Shown piece by piece: positions 8,868 to 18,205 of a stretch of DNA of 64,000 bases (the first letter of the stretch is position 1; the number at the start of each line of letters is the position of its first letter). Both the position numbers and the translations under genes were made by a program. Source of the stretch: Streptomyces sp. NBC_00557 (GTDB taxonomy: Bacteria > Actinomycetota > Actinomycetes > Streptomycetales > Streptomycetaceae); NCBI RefSeq assembly GCF_036345995.1, contig NZ_CP107796.1:5642001-5706000 (forward strand), given 5' to 3'. The notes below the pieces were generated by a model. That model saw nothing but the letters and a program-made list of their open reading frames with translations, ran no database searches and was not told the DNA's origin.

Positions 8868-9524
8868 TCATTGAGCAGCCCACCTCGGCATGCTGAAGAC
8901 GGCTATGTCTCCTCGGTGCACTTTCGTATGGTCGCCTTGCTCTATGGCCTGCGCCGCGGCCCGGCAGCGTGCCTCGAAGGCCCTCACGATCGGCTGGACG
9001 TCGGTGGCATGGTCGTGGCGGAGGTACTCGGCTGCCATGAGTAAGTTCGTGTTCTCAGTTTGATGGCCAGAGCGCGCCTCCACGGTCGCGCGCAGGTACT
9101 GCAAGAGCGGTCCACGTGCCCCCGGGTGTGTCCAGGTTAGGCGTGCTGCCGTCTGCATCAGGTCTGTGCTGAATATGCCAGCGCCGTCGTACAGATCATG
9201 CGCTTCTGGGCAGAGCAGCACCACGTTGTCCAGACAGTGAAAGCGACGTTCGGCTATCAGCCGTGGATACGAACGGCTGAGGTCCTTGGTGGCAGGCCAG
9301 GTACGTACGTGCGCGATCTGGAGTCGTCCTTCAGTCAGGTGGTCAAAGCCTTCCGTGCGGTCAGCCTCGTGCTTGCCGCGATGCCAGGCGAGAGCCTCAA
9401 GTTGGGGATCGTCAATGATCTGCCACTTGGTCAGCTCGGGATGTTGGAGAGCGCATCCTGTGTGCCGCATCGCATAGAGCAGATCTCGCAACGGTCGCGA
9501 CATGGGAGGACGGTCATCAGCCAC
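8868..9524 (-). CDS. HNH-endonuclease-like protein
   Basis: A 218-aa protein. The block IAHVRTWP...NVVLLCPEAHDLYDGA (about residues 70-117) resembles the core of HNH nucleases that read IAH...N-x-LLC-x-x-H-x-x-ID, with candidate metal ligands His72 and the His of CPEAH. The upstream CxxC zinc pair usual in the family is reduced to TGCALQHPE. It lies just left of the phage tail module, transcribed away from it. Tailed phages often place an HNH gene beside terminase, so it may be all that remains of a lost packaging region; that is inference. An ATG at 9503 is an alternative start. Confidence 0.45.
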   Translation of the reverse strand: MADDRPPMSRPLRDLLYAMRHTGCALQHPELTKWQIIDDPQLEALAWHRGKHEADRTEGFDHLTEGRLQIAHVRTWPATKDLSRSYPRLIAERRFHCLDNVVLLCPEAHDLYDGAGIFSTDLMQTAARLTWTHPGARGPLLQYLRATVEARSGHQTENTNLLMAAEYLRHDHATDVQPIVRAFEARCRAAAQAIEQGDHTKVHRGDIAVFSMPRWAAQ

Positions 9525-9600
9525 GAAGCATCTCTATCAGCAGCCACTGACAGCGCCGCCTTCCTGCACTGTGTCCGACACCCCTCCTAACGTCGGCTGA

Positions 9601-9978
9601 ATGGATCACACGACCGACCAGAACAACGTCCGGCGCGTGGCGATCACTGCGCGGGGTGATCGAGCCGACATCGAGATCGACGGCACGCGGATCGACCCGA
9701 GTGCCGTCAAGGCGTACTCGGTCAACTACTTCGCCGGGGAATGGCCCGAGGTCCTGCTGCAGGTTGCCGACCGAGGCGACACCCGTTGGTCGGGGATGGC
9801 CCGCGTTGCTGTCGCCGACCTTCCGGACCCTGGCCCGGCAGCGGCACTCTTCCTCGACGCCATCGACCCGGAGGCTCTGGAACGCGCGGCTCTTTCCCGC
9901 CCCGACCTGGGCATCGAGCCGTACTCGCTGACGAAGGCGATGCTCACCCAACTCGGGGAGTGGGCCCGTGGCCTTTGA
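9601..9978 (+). CDS. Phage protein at the head of the connector/tail operon
   Basis: A 125-aa acidic protein of unrecognised family, beta-rich in its first half and helical in its second (PGPAAALFLDAIDPEALERA). It opens a rightward operon of connector and tail genes and overlaps the next gene by 11 bases, so it belongs to virion morphogenesis or its control. In complete siphoviruses the genes before this point are terminase, portal, protease and capsid. Here an oppositely oriented HNH-like gene lies upstream instead. Confidence 0.6.
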   Translation: MDHTTDQNNVRRVAITARGDRADIEIDGTRIDPSAVKAYSVNYFAGEWPEVLLQVADRGDTRWSGMARVAVADLPDPGPAAALFLDAIDPEALERAALSRPDLGIEPYSLTKAMLTQLGEWARGL

Positions 9979-10399
9979 CGTGGACGGCGCCCGCCGCGTC
10001 GTCGGCCGCATCCTCGACGACAAGCTGGAGGTATGGCGTGATAGCGCCGGCCGTACGGACGACGTGTTGGACGAGACCACGGGCAAGCTGGTGCCACCCG
10101 CACCGGACGAGGAGCTGGTCTGGGACGGGCTCGGCGCGGTGATGCCGCTCGGCCGCCCTGCCATCACCCAGCCCGTCGGCGGGTCGGTCGCCGTCGAGCC
10201 GCCGACCACCGACTACCAAGCCGTACTGCCCGTAGACGCCCCCGTGCTGCGGCGCGACGACGTAATCCGCGTGGCCGGCTCCGTCCGCCCCAGAGGCCCC
10301 CGCGACCCGCAGTTGGTCGGCCGCCGGTTCCGCGTCTCCGACGAAGCGGTAGGCACCTACAGCGTGGTGCGCATCGTCCGGGTCCAGGTGATCGACTGA
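9968..10399 (+). CDS. Head-tail connector-like protein (DUF6093-type)
   Basis: A 143-aa protein starting at GTG. The second half (DVIRVAGSVRPRGPRDPQLV, then RRFRVSDEAVGTYSVVRIVRVQ) is a beta-rich domain like the small head-completion proteins of actinophages grouped as DUF6093. Such proteins form a ring between portal and tail. It overlaps the upstream gene, and its stop overlaps the next start (TGATG). With no portal gene in the window, its usual partner is missing. Confidence 0.6.
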   Translation: MAFDVDGARRVVGRILDDKLEVWRDSAGRTDDVLDETTGKLVPPAPDEELVWDGLGAVMPLGRPAITQPVGGSVAVEPPTTDYQAVLPVDAPVLRRDDVIRVAGSVRPRGPRDPQLVGRRFRVSDEAVGTYSVVRIVRVQVID

Positions 10400-10827
10400 T
10401 GGCCCCGGCGAACCCGCACCCCAACGCCCACCCGGACGCGACGGCCTTCCGGGACCCGATCGCGCTGGCCGCCGCGCTCGCCAGGATGGGTCCCGCTGCC
10501 CGCGCCCGCACGCGGACGATCACGCGGCATCACGCCATGCTGCTGCGGGTCCGCATCCAGCGGAACGCCAGCGGCAGGCCCGGCCCGAACGTGATCACCG
10601 GGCAGTATCGTGCCTCCTGGGACGTGCGGATGCGCATCAGCGGCGGCGAGGCCACGGCCGAGGTGTTCTCCGATGCCCCGCAGGCGCGGCGGCTGGAGTA
10701 CGGCTTCGTCGGCGTCGACTCGCTCGGACGGCACTACCGGCAGCCGCCGTTTCCGCATGTCGAACCAGCATTCCGGCAGACCGAACCAGGGTTCATCCAG
10801 GCCCTGGCCGAAGGGGTGCTGCCGTGA
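10399..10827 (+). CDS. HK97 gp10-like neck/tail-completion protein
   Basis: A 142-aa protein. The central GPNVITGQYRASWDVRM, the segment AQARRLEYGF, and the end PHVEPAFRQTEPGFIQALAE match the HK97 gp10 family: a substrate-like strand region, an ExG turn, and a proline-flanked C-terminal helix. The family helps join head and tail. The gene sits in canonical order (connector, gp10-like, tail terminator, major tail) and overlaps both neighbours by a few bases. Confidence 0.7.
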   Translation: MAPANPHPNAHPDATAFRDPIALAAALARMGPAARARTRTITRHHAMLLRVRIQRNASGRPGPNVITGQYRASWDVRMRISGGEATAEVFSDAPQARRLEYGFVGVDSLGRHYRQPPFPHVEPAFRQTEPGFIQALAEGVLP

Positions 10828-11267
10828 CCGCCCGCCTTCCGGTTACCCGCGCGCTCGCCACCCTCATTGAGCACACCACCGGCCGCCCGTGCGGCATAGG
10901 GGAACTCCCGCGTGTGCAGGGCAAGTCCGGCTGGGAACCCCCACTCGCCCCGTACACGATCCTCGATTCGCTGCCGGCTGAGTTCGGTGGCCCGCCCCTG
11001 TGGGACTGGCATGCGGACGCGGCCTGGTCCTATCAGGTCACCTCGGTCGGGGAGCGGGCCGATCAGGTCGAGTGGCTGGCCGACCGGGTACGCGCCGGCG
11101 TCGTCGGCCGGATCGACGGCCATTGGTCCCACGACCTGCACGTACCCGAAGCCCGCGTGATCGACCGGGAGTTGACCTACGACGCCGGAGGAGAACCTTC
11201 CGTGTCGGCGGTAGGCGCTATCGTGTCCTACGTGCAACGCGTCACGATCACCGTGACACCTGCCTGA
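10824..11267 (+). CDS. Tail terminator-like protein
   Basis: A 147-aa protein located just before the major tail gene, the usual place of the tail terminator (lambda gpU-like). The frame reads LWDWHADAAWSYQVTSVGER, then a helix around ADQVEWLADRVRAGVVGR, then a strand-rich end, consistent with the alpha/beta fold of such proteins. They cap the tail tube and define the head-proximal end. Its start overlaps the previous stop by four bases. Confidence 0.62.
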   Translation: MTARLPVTRALATLIEHTTGRPCGIGELPRVQGKSGWEPPLAPYTILDSLPAEFGGPPLWDWHADAAWSYQVTSVGERADQVEWLADRVRAGVVGRIDGHWSHDLHVPEARVIDRELTYDAGGEPSVSAVGAIVSYVQRVTITVTPA

Positions 11268-11397
11268 AGACTCGGTTCTTCACCCTCACCGCGGAGGCCC
11301 GCGCGGACGCTAGGCCCCAGGCCAGGCGAACCCCCTTTGAACCTCAAGGGGCAGGGCCTCGGCACCGGTGCGCTGCCCCAGAAGTGGGAGCGGACCT

Positions 11398-12036
11398 GTG
11401 TCCACCAGCACGAAGAAGACCCAGACCCGTTTTCTGCGGCGCGGCATCTCCAAGATCCTGTGGTCGAAGGACCTGGGCAACCCGAAGTACCCCAGCCGCC
11501 ACGAGATCAACAGCGCGTTCGGCCTGACCGACGCCGTCTCGGACATCGAGGGCTGGGCCCTGCAGAACGACCCCATCGAAACCCCCGATATGGGCTCGAC
11601 GTTCAACTCCTCGATCCCGGGCAACGACAAGGCCGAGAACTCCAGCCTGACCTTCTACGAGGACCGGTTCTCCGACGCGATCGAGCAGCAGCTCCCCAAG
11701 GGGGCGAAGGGCTACGTCATCCTGCTCCGTAAGGGCGACCTGCCCGGCTCCCGCTCGGTCGACGTGTTCCCGGTCCAGGTCGCCACCCGCGCTGCCACCT
11801 ACTCCACCGGCAACGAGGCCGCGAAGTTCAAGGTGGACTTCACCATCACCGACGAGCCTTCGCTCGACCGTCCGGTACCGCAGGCACACCCCCACCCGAT
11901 GCCGGACGAGGACTGCGACACCCCCGGCCGCGGGCACGGCCACCACGAGCACGACGAGGTCGACGTGACCGTGGTCAGCACCACCAAGACCAAGACCGAG
12001 GCCACGGTCCGCGAGCACGACGCCGACGAGGCCTGA
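11398..12036 (+). CDS. Major tail tube protein
   Basis: A 212-aa protein. It contains GWALQNDPIETPDMGSTF and SSLTFYEDRFSDAIEQQLPKG, followed by a strand-rich half ending in FKVDFTITDEPSLD, a layout typical of actinophage siphovirus tube subunits. The C terminus is unusual: a His/Asp-rich linker (HPHPMPDEDCDTPGRGHGHH) and a charged tail. GTG 11398 is chosen for the GGGAG upstream. A 130-base gap before it may hold a stronger promoter or ribosome signal for this abundant protein. Confidence 0.78.
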   Translation: MSTSTKKTQTRFLRRGISKILWSKDLGNPKYPSRHEINSAFGLTDAVSDIEGWALQNDPIETPDMGSTFNSSIPGNDKAENSSLTFYEDRFSDAIEQQLPKGAKGYVILLRKGDLPGSRSVDVFPVQVATRAATYSTGNEAAKFKVDFTITDEPSLDRPVPQAHPHPMPDEDCDTPGRGHGHHEHDEVDVTVVSTTKTKTEATVREHDADEA

Positions 12037-12593
12037 TGATGTCGCGCCCCGCACAGGCCAAGCGCCCGTCCCCCTCCGCCAGCCCGGGGGAGGGGGCGTG
12101 GTCGGCCAAGATGGAACGACTGCGCCGCCGAGCCCGCCCACAGAACCGGCTGCGGATCTGCGATGACACCGGGCTGCGCCGACGGTACGACGATGCTGAG
12201 CAGGCAGCCCGCCGGGCCCGGTTCGTCGCCGAGGCCAACCCGGGTGACGAGCTGGCCGCGTGCCAGGCCACCGAGGCCGACGCCGCGCGGGACCAGTCCC
12301 TGGCGGCGCTCGACGCTGCCTCGGAGTTCCTGACCTTCCGCGCGCTGCCGCGCCCGGTGCTGGAGGAGCTGATCTCCGAGCATCCGCCCACCGAACAGCA
12401 GGCGGAGGAGGGGGCGATCTTCAACCCCGACACCTTCCCCGCCGCGCTGGTGGCGGCGGCCTCCGTGGACGGCATGAGCCGCGAGGAGGCCGAGGAGCTG
12501 CTGAACGGCTGGTCGGCGCCGGATGCGAACGCCCTGTGGGACGCGGCCTGGCAGGTTCAGCAGGAGAGCCGGGTCGAGCTGGGAAAAGGCTGA
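12036..12593 (+). CDS. Tail assembly chaperone (short form, gpG-like)
   Basis: A 185-aa protein just upstream of the tape measure gene, the invariant place of the tail assembly chaperone. It is helical and charged, with DTFPAALVAAASVDGMSREE resembling other actinophage chaperones. The last codons contain the slippery heptamer G GGA AAA followed by GGC TGA, so a fraction of ribosomes should shift -1 and make the longer form. The start overlaps the major tail stop (TGATG). Confidence 0.8.
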   Translation: MMSRPAQAKRPSPSASPGEGAWSAKMERLRRRARPQNRLRICDDTGLRRRYDDAEQAARRARFVAEANPGDELAACQATEADAARDQSLAALDAASEFLTFRALPRPVLEELISEHPPTEQQAEEGAIFNPDTFPAALVAAASVDGMSREEAEELLNGWSAPDANALWDAAWQVQQESRVELGKG

Positions 12594-12934
12594 GCCGTGA
12601 CGCCAGCCTGCGCGCCGAACTGGAGCTATGCGAGAAGTTCCGCATCCCGCACTCGCAGTTCCTCGGAGGCGACGGCCGCTGGTCCGATCTCGACCGGGCC
12701 AAGGCGCTGGCCTGGGCGGAATGGCAGCGGTCGGTGTGCCCGGAGTGCCGCACACGGCTCCAGGAGTGGGACCGCGAACGTGGCGGCGACCCCCACGCCT
12801 ACGTCACCGACACCCTGCGCTGCCCCGGCTGCGAGCTGATCGAGCAGGAACGCGATCACGTCCCCCAGGACCGGTCCGGCTACGGCGTGAAGATCCAGCT
12901 CATCCCGCGCGAGCAGTACCAGCCGCGCCCCTGA
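12036..12934 (+). CDS. Tail assembly chaperone, -1 frameshift form (gpGT-like)
   Basis: Slippage at G GGA AAA (12581-12587) joins the first 184 codons to the -1 frame. That frame continues with KRLSRDASLRAELELCEKFR and ends at 12934, giving about 299 aa. The extension carries CPECRTRLQEWDRE and LRCPGCELIEQERD, two CxxC pairs that may bind zinc. The second frame has no suitable start codon of its own, which supports frameshifting. In phage lambda the same arrangement gives gpG and gpGT in a set ratio, and both load the tape measure protein. Confidence 0.75.
12581..12587 (+). promoter_or_regulatory. Programmed -1 ribosomal frameshift site
   Basis: The heptamer GGGAAAA is in the correct phase (G GGA AAA) two codons before the stop of the short chaperone. 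Lambda uses GGGAAAG in the same gene pair. Only the -1 frame stays open across the downstream 340 bases. Confidence 0.78.
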
Positions 12935-12968
12935 TCCACCCCCGCACGATGTAAGGAGGCCGCCCGCG

Positions 12969-15900
12969 GTGGCTGGGTTCACCCTCACGGTCGCGATGCG
13001 CGCCGAGGTCCGCGACCTCATCGCGGGAACCCGCGCTGCCTCCGTACAGATGCGGACCCTGGGGGAGCGGACCGACGCGGCGAACCGGTCCCTGGCCCGG
13101 CTGGACGCCAATGGGGCCCGGCTCGCTGCGCAGTTCGCCTCGCTGAATCGTTCCTCCCGCGCCGCCGTCGGGGAACTGAACCGAATCACCGCCCGCGCCG
13201 CCGCAGCACGCACGGCCCTGCGCACGGCGGGCGAGGACGGGGGACGGTCGATGTCCCGGCTCCAGCGGGCGACCGCCGGGGCCGGTCGGCGTGGCCTGAC
13301 CGGCGCCAACATGCTCGCCGGCGGTGCCCTCCTCCTGGGTACCGGGCAGATCATCGAGGAGGGCAACCGCTACCAGCGGCAGATGAACCTCTTCCGTGCG
13401 GTGACCGGCGCGACCGCCGCACAGATGAAGAGGGCGGCCGTGGTCGCCCAGGAACTCGGTAACGACCTGACGCTGCCCACCACGACGTCGGCGGATGCCG
13501 CCGAGGGCATGGTCGAGCTGAGCAAGGCCGGTTTCCGCGCGGACCAGTCGATCGACGCTGTACGCGCCTCGCTCCAGCTCGCCGCGGCGGCCGACGTCAA
13601 CGCTGCCACTTCGGCCAAGTACTTGGGCGACATCATGGATCAGTACGGTCTCGGTGCTGATCAGGCGGCCAAGGCGTCCGACACCCTCGCCGCCACGGCC
13701 AACAGCGCCTCCGGGTCCATCACCGACATCTACTACTCGATGCGGTACGCGGGCCCGGTCGCCCACGCGCTCGGCGTCAGCCTCCAAGACACCGCCGCCG
13801 CAGTCGGCATGCTCGGCAAGAGCGGCATCCTCGGCCAGACCGCCGGCACGAGCCTGCGCGGTATCTTCGCCAACCTCGCAGCGCCCACACCACAGATGCG
13901 GGGCGCCCTGAAGGACCTGGGGATCGAAGCATTCGACACTCAGGGGCGTTTCCGAGGCCTGCGCACGGTGATCGACGGGCTGTCGAAGGCCGAACGCACC
14001 ATGTCACAGCAGGACTTCGCGGCCGCGGTCACCCGCGCGTTCGGCAAGCCCGCGCTCAGTGGCGCGGTGGCGCTCGCACACCAGGGAACCGAGACGTTCG
14101 ACGCCCTGTCGATGGCCGTACGACAGACCGGGGCCGCGGCGTCCATCACCGCCTCCCGCGGACAGGGCCTGACCGGTGCGATGACGCAGCTGCGTACCCA
14201 GGCGCGGCAGACGGGCATCGCCCTGTACGAGGGGATGGCGCCCGGCCTGGAGTGGGTGACCCGGCTGCTCACCCGCGGGATGGCCGGGGCCACGCCGTAC
14301 CTGACCACGGCCCTCGAATACGGCCGCGACCTCGCCACGCTGTACGGGCCAGACCTGAAGGCCAGGACCGAGGCCGGACTGGGCGGGCTCATCGAGGAAG
14401 CCCGGCAACTGGTCGGTCCGCTCAAGGAGATCGGCGAGCACTCCCTGGCCACCGGTCTCAATCTGCTGATCAACGCGGGCACCACCCTGGGCGATGTCCT
14501 GTCCAACGCCGCCGACGGTGCCGAGCCGCTGTTGAAGGCTGTCGCGGGCCTGGGCCAGGAGGGCGGCGCGGCGGCCGGCACGCTCGACATCGTCGCGACC
14601 GTCGCCAACGCCGCCATGGATGCGGTCTCCGGCCTGTCCCTGGTTCTCGTGCCGATCGGGCACGTCGTCGGCGGCCTCGTCACGGCGTTCGGCGCCCTCC
14701 CGGCCCCCATCCAGTCGGCCGCGCTGGCGATGCTCCTGTTCCGCCGGGCGCAGCCCGCCCTGACGAACCTGGCCACCACCGTCAGCGGGCCGGTCCGCTC
14801 CGGTATCCGGTCGTTCAACGACGAGATGCGGGTCCAGCAGTCCTTGGCCGCCACGTCCGGCGTCGCCCTGTCCCGGTACGGCGCCGCCTGGGCAGCAGTC
14901 CAGGCCCGCATTGGATTCCTCGGCAACATGACGGCCGCGTTCCGCAGCGCGAGCGGCGCCGGAGTCACCTTCACCGGCACGCTCAACGGAATCGGCCGGG
15001 CAGCCGGATCGGGGCTGCGCTCTGCGCTCGGCGGTGTGACCAACGCCCTCGGCGGCCCGTTCGGTGTCGTCATGGCGGGCGTGTCGGTCGGCCTCGGGCT
15101 GCTCGCCGCACGCCAGCAGAAGGCCGCCCAGGCCGCCGCTGAACACCAGCAGCGCATCTCCTCGCTCACCTCCGCGCTGCGCGAGTCTGGCGGCCAGATC
15201 GACAGCAACGTCCGCCAGCAGGCGGCCCAGTCCCTCCTGGACACCAAGACCGAGCAAGGCCAGCTCACAAAGGTCATGGAGCAGGCCGGCGTGCCCCTGG
15301 CCGCCCTCACCGACGCCTACCTCGGGCAGGGAACGTCCCTGGACGCCCTGCAAAAGCAGCTGCAGGCGACCGCTGACAAGCACAAGATCTGGAAGGACGT
15401 CGCCGGCGGCAAGGCGACCGTCCGGGACTACTCGGACGTCGGGCAGCGGTACAAGGACGCCGCCGACGCGCTCGGCAGCGTCAAGGGCGAGATGGCCGAC
15501 GCGGTCAAGAACGCCAAGGAACTCGCCAACGCCACGAAGGGTGCCGGGGACGGCACCTCCGCGTACGACCGGCTGAAGGCGGCCGTCGGCGGTCTCGCCG
15601 ACGAGACGGCCGACGCCGACACCCGCACCCGTTCGCTCAAGTCGGCACTCGACCTGCTGTCCGGTGGCCAGATCTCCCTCCAGGCCGCCAAGGCCAAGGT
15701 GAACAGCGCCGTCCTGGACCTGCAGGAGGGCAGCAAGAACGTCAACCGCGGACAGGGCTACGGCGGCAAGCAGCTCGTCAACGAGGACAAGACCCTCAAC
15801 ACCACCACCCGCAACGGCCAGCAGCTGTACACCCAGCTCACCGCCCTGTCCGACGCGGCGGCCGACGCCTCGGTGGCGACGTTCGACCTGGCCAAGCGCA

Positions 15901-17237
15901 ACGGCGAGACGCTGCCCGCGGCGCTCGCGAAGGCACGCGAGCAGATGAGCCGCGCCCGCGCCGAGGCGATCAAGGCCGCCCAAGGCTACGGCCTGACCAA
16001 GGCCCAGGCCGAAGGCGTGGCCGACAGCCTTGGCCTGTTGCCGTCGAAGGTGTCGCTGCTGCTCCAGACCAAGGGCATGGACTCCACCCTGGCCAACCTG
16101 ATCGCCGTCCAGGCCGAGTTCCACCGTCTGCCGAAGCAGCGGACCATCAAGGTCGACTCCCTCAGCGACGGCGCGCAGAAGAAGCTGCGCGACCTCGGGT
16201 TCACGGTGAAGACGGTGCCGGGCACCCGTCAGATCAAGATCACGGCGCCGACTGCGGCGGCGAAGAAGAACCTGGACACTTTGATCGACAAACTCGGCCG
16301 CACGCCGAGCAGCAAGAAGGTCACCGTCTCCGCGTCGACCGCCGCGGCGATCAAGAGCCTGGAGGCCGTCCAGGCCAAGATCCGCGCGACGCCGGGCGCG
16401 AAGTACGTCGTGGTGCAGGCGCCGACGGCCGAGGCGCGCAAGCAGTTGCAGGCGCTCGGCTTCCGGATCGAGAAGGTGCCTGGGTCGAAGAACGTCAAGG
16501 TCATCGTGCCGACCAGCGGCCCGCGCAAGGCCGCGGACGCCATTCAGCAGCGCATCAACGCCTTGCGTGGTAAGGAGGTGACGGTCACCACCCGGCACGT
16601 CTCGATCTTCAGCCAGCTTGCCGAGCAGAACACCAACATCGCGGACGTCATCGAGAAGCAGGCCGAGGCACAGGCCCGCGCCGCCAAGCGGCATGCCGAC
16701 GGCGCGGTGGTCGACTACTTCGCCGACGGCGGGCTCACCGGTGGCCAGCGCCGCGAGCGGCACGTCGCACAGATCGCCCCGGCCGGCAGCTACCGCATCT
16801 GGGGTGAGCGGGAAACCGGTGGGGAGGCCTACGTGCCTCTGGCTGCCTCCAAGCGCGCGCGCAGCAAAGCGATCGTGGAAGAAGTCGTTGACCGCTTCGG
16901 CGGCCAGGTCGAGTGGTACGCCAATGGCGGCGTCCGCGGCGCCCGTAGCCGTGACTACACGCCGATGCTCGCCAGCTCCTTCAAACAGGCCCGCAGCGTC
17001 GAGGCCATCGCCGGTGTTGTGCGCTCCTTCGACATCCGCACCAGCAGCGACCGCGCCCGCACCCGCGTGGTCGATGCGCGCGCCGGCGGCCGGGTCCAGG
17101 TCGTCGTCGTGCGCGAGCAGCAGCCGCTGATCGGCTCCATGCCCATCAGCGTCACCGACAGCGCCGCCATCCCCGAGCAGATCGGCAACGAGATGATGCG
17201 CACCCTGCGCAACGCGCAGCGGGGCGGGAGAGTGTGA
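12969..17237 (+). CDS. Phage tail tape measure protein
   Basis: A 1422-aa protein, the longest gene of the window, placed after the chaperone pair. The first part is the TP901-type core (a heptad-rich helix, then SADAAEGMVELSKAGF and GQTAGTSLRGIFANLA). Hydrophobic segments lie mid-protein. Near residues 1050-1210 there are tandem units of about 35-45 residues built on K-V-x-V-x-APT-x-x-A...L...PG-x-K. At roughly 1.5 angstrom per residue it predicts a tail of about 200 nm. The start is GTG after GTAAGGAGG. The protein sets tail length and is ejected with the DNA. Confidence 0.93.
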   Translation: MAGFTLTVAMRAEVRDLIAGTRAASVQMRTLGERTDAANRSLARLDANGARLAAQFASLNRSSRAAVGELNRITARAAAARTALRTAGEDGGRSMSRLQRATAGAGRRGLTGANMLAGGALLLGTGQIIEEGNRYQRQMNLFRAVTGATAAQMKRAAVVAQELGNDLTLPTTTSADAAEGMVELSKAGFRADQSIDAVRASLQLAAAADVNAATSAKYLGDIMDQYGLGADQAAKASDTLAATANSASGSITDIYYSMRYAGPVAHALGVSLQDTAAAVGMLGKSGILGQTAGTSLRGIFANLAAPTPQMRGALKDLGIEAFDTQGRFRGLRTVIDGLSKAERTMSQQDFAAAVTRAFGKPALSGAVALAHQGTETFDALSMAVRQTGAAASITASRGQGLTGAMTQLRTQARQTGIALYEGMAPGLEWVTRLLTRGMAGATPYLTTALEYGRDLATLYGPDLKARTEAGLGGLIEEARQLVGPLKEIGEHSLATGLNLLINAGTTLGDVLSNAADGAEPLLKAVAGLGQEGGAAAGTLDIVATVANAAMDAVSGLSLVLVPIGHVVGGLVTAFGALPAPIQSAALAMLLFRRAQPALTNLATTVSGPVRSGIRSFNDEMRVQQSLAATSGVALSRYGAAWAAVQARIGFLGNMTAAFRSASGAGVTFTGTLNGIGRAAGSGLRSALGGVTNALGGPFGVVMAGVSVGLGLLAARQQKAAQAAAEHQQRISSLTSALRESGGQIDSNVRQQAAQSLLDTKTEQGQLTKVMEQAGVPLAALTDAYLGQGTSLDALQKQLQATADKHKIWKDVAGGKATVRDYSDVGQRYKDAADALGSVKGEMADAVKNAKELANATKGAGDGTSAYDRLKAAVGGLADETADADTRTRSLKSALDLLSGGQISLQAAKAKVNSAVLDLQEGSKNVNRGQGYGGKQLVNEDKTLNTTTRNGQQLYTQLTALSDAAADASVATFDLAKRNGETLPAALAKAREQMSRARAEAIKAAQGYGLTKAQAEGVADSLGLLPSKVSLLLQTKGMDSTLANLIAVQAEFHRLPKQRTIKVDSLSDGAQKKLRDLGFTVKTVPGTRQIKITAPTAAAKKNLDTLIDKLGRTPSSKKVTVSASTAAAIKSLEAVQAKIRATPGAKYVVVQAPTAEARKQLQALGFRIEKVPGSKNVKVIVPTSGPRKAADAIQQRINALRGKEVTVTTRHVSIFSQLAEQNTNIADVIEKQAEAQARAAKRHADGAVVDYFADGGLTGGQRRERHVAQIAPAGSYRIWGERETGGEAYVPLAASKRARSKAIVEEVVDRFGGQVEWYANGGVRGARSRDYTPMLASSFKQARSVEAIAGVVRSFDIRTSSDRARTRVVDARAGGRVQVVVVREQQPLIGSMPISVTDSAAIPEQIGNEMMRTLRNAQRGGRV

Positions 17238-18193
17238 TGACCACAGCACCGAACAAGCACAGCCGCCCTGAACTTGCCCCCTGGCAGTACGAGATCGGCG
17301 GCGTCGTCCTCGGCACCGGCACCTACGTCCCGGTCGGCAACGTCGAAGGGCTCGGATCGCCCGCCACCCGGCCGCAGGACGCCGACAACGCCAACAGCGA
17401 CGGCACCACTCCGGGCCGGGACTTCTACGGCCCGCGCTCCCTGCGCTTCGAGGCCGGCATCAAGACCCCCGGCGACCCGGTGAAGGCCGCCGACATCCTC
17501 GCCCGGCTGGAGCGGGCCCTGGACACCCCCGATGCCCGCACCAGCCCCGACGGCCGCCACATCCTGCGCGGACGGTGGCCAGGACACGCCACCCGCCGCA
17601 TGTACGGGCGACTTCGCCGTATGGAAGCGACCAGCACAGCCAACGCCGTGCACGGCTGGATACCCCTAGACATTGAGTTCGTCGGCCTGGACGACCCGCG
17701 CTGGTACGACGACGAGCTGTCCACGCTGACGCTCGGCCTCGACCAGGCGGCCCGCACCGACCGCGCGGACCGCACCGTCGACGAGGCAATGGGCCGCCCC
17801 GCCGCGGGCCGCCGGCCGCCCGAGTCGGAACATTGCCCGGCCGACGACCGGCCCGGATGGGTCACCAACCACGGCGACGTGCCCACTCACCCCAGCCTGC
17901 GGGTACACGGCCCGGTCACCAACCCGCGGATCTGGAACACCGCCACCCGCCACGTTCTCGAACTCGGCCTATCGCTGCGCGAGGGTGAGTGGGTGGAGAT
18001 GGAGACGCGACCCGGCACCTGCTGGGCGCTGCGCAACGGCACCGTCAACGTCGCAAACGACCTCAGCCCCGCCTCCCGTCTCGACCTGTTCACCCTCCCG
18101 CCCGGACGGTCCGAGATCGCCTGGAGCGCGAACGACCCGTCCGGCACCGCGCGCCTCGAGGTCGCGTGGCGGTCCGCGTACACCACCTTGTGA
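17237..18193 (+). CDS. Distal tail protein-like
   Basis: A 318-aa protein immediately after the tape measure gene, the usual place of the distal tail (Dit) hub protein. The N-terminal half (PWQYEIGGVVLGTGTYVPVG, then RGRWPGHATRRMYGRLRRME) fits an actinophage Dit/tail-domain protein. The C-terminal half (WVEMETRPGTCWALRNG, RLDLFTLPPGRSEIAWS) is the beta-sandwich seen in these proteins. The start overlaps the preceding stop (TGATG). It probably forms the ring at the tail tip. Confidence 0.68.
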   Translation: MTTAPNKHSRPELAPWQYEIGGVVLGTGTYVPVGNVEGLGSPATRPQDADNANSDGTTPGRDFYGPRSLRFEAGIKTPGDPVKAADILARLERALDTPDARTSPDGRHILRGRWPGHATRRMYGRLRRMEATSTANAVHGWIPLDIEFVGLDDPRWYDDELSTLTLGLDQAARTDRADRTVDEAMGRPAAGRRPPESEHCPADDRPGWVTNHGDVPTHPSLRVHGPVTNPRIWNTATRHVLELGLSLREGEWVEMETRPGTCWALRNGTVNVANDLSPASRLDLFTLPPGRSEIAWSANDPSGTARLEVAWRSAYTTL

Positions 18194-18205
18194 ACGGAGA
18201 GACTC

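Noticed and set aside
14004-17249. A 1081-codon open frame on the minus strand opposite the tape measure gene
   Set aside because: In DNA of this GC content the strand opposite a long gene often stays open. The plus strand has tape-measure motifs, correct gene order and a ribosome site; the minus frame has none.
10399-18193. A contractile-tail (R-type) tailocin
   Set aside because: No sheath, baseplate wedge or spike gene is present; tube, chaperone frameshift and Dit order are those of a flexible siphovirus tail.
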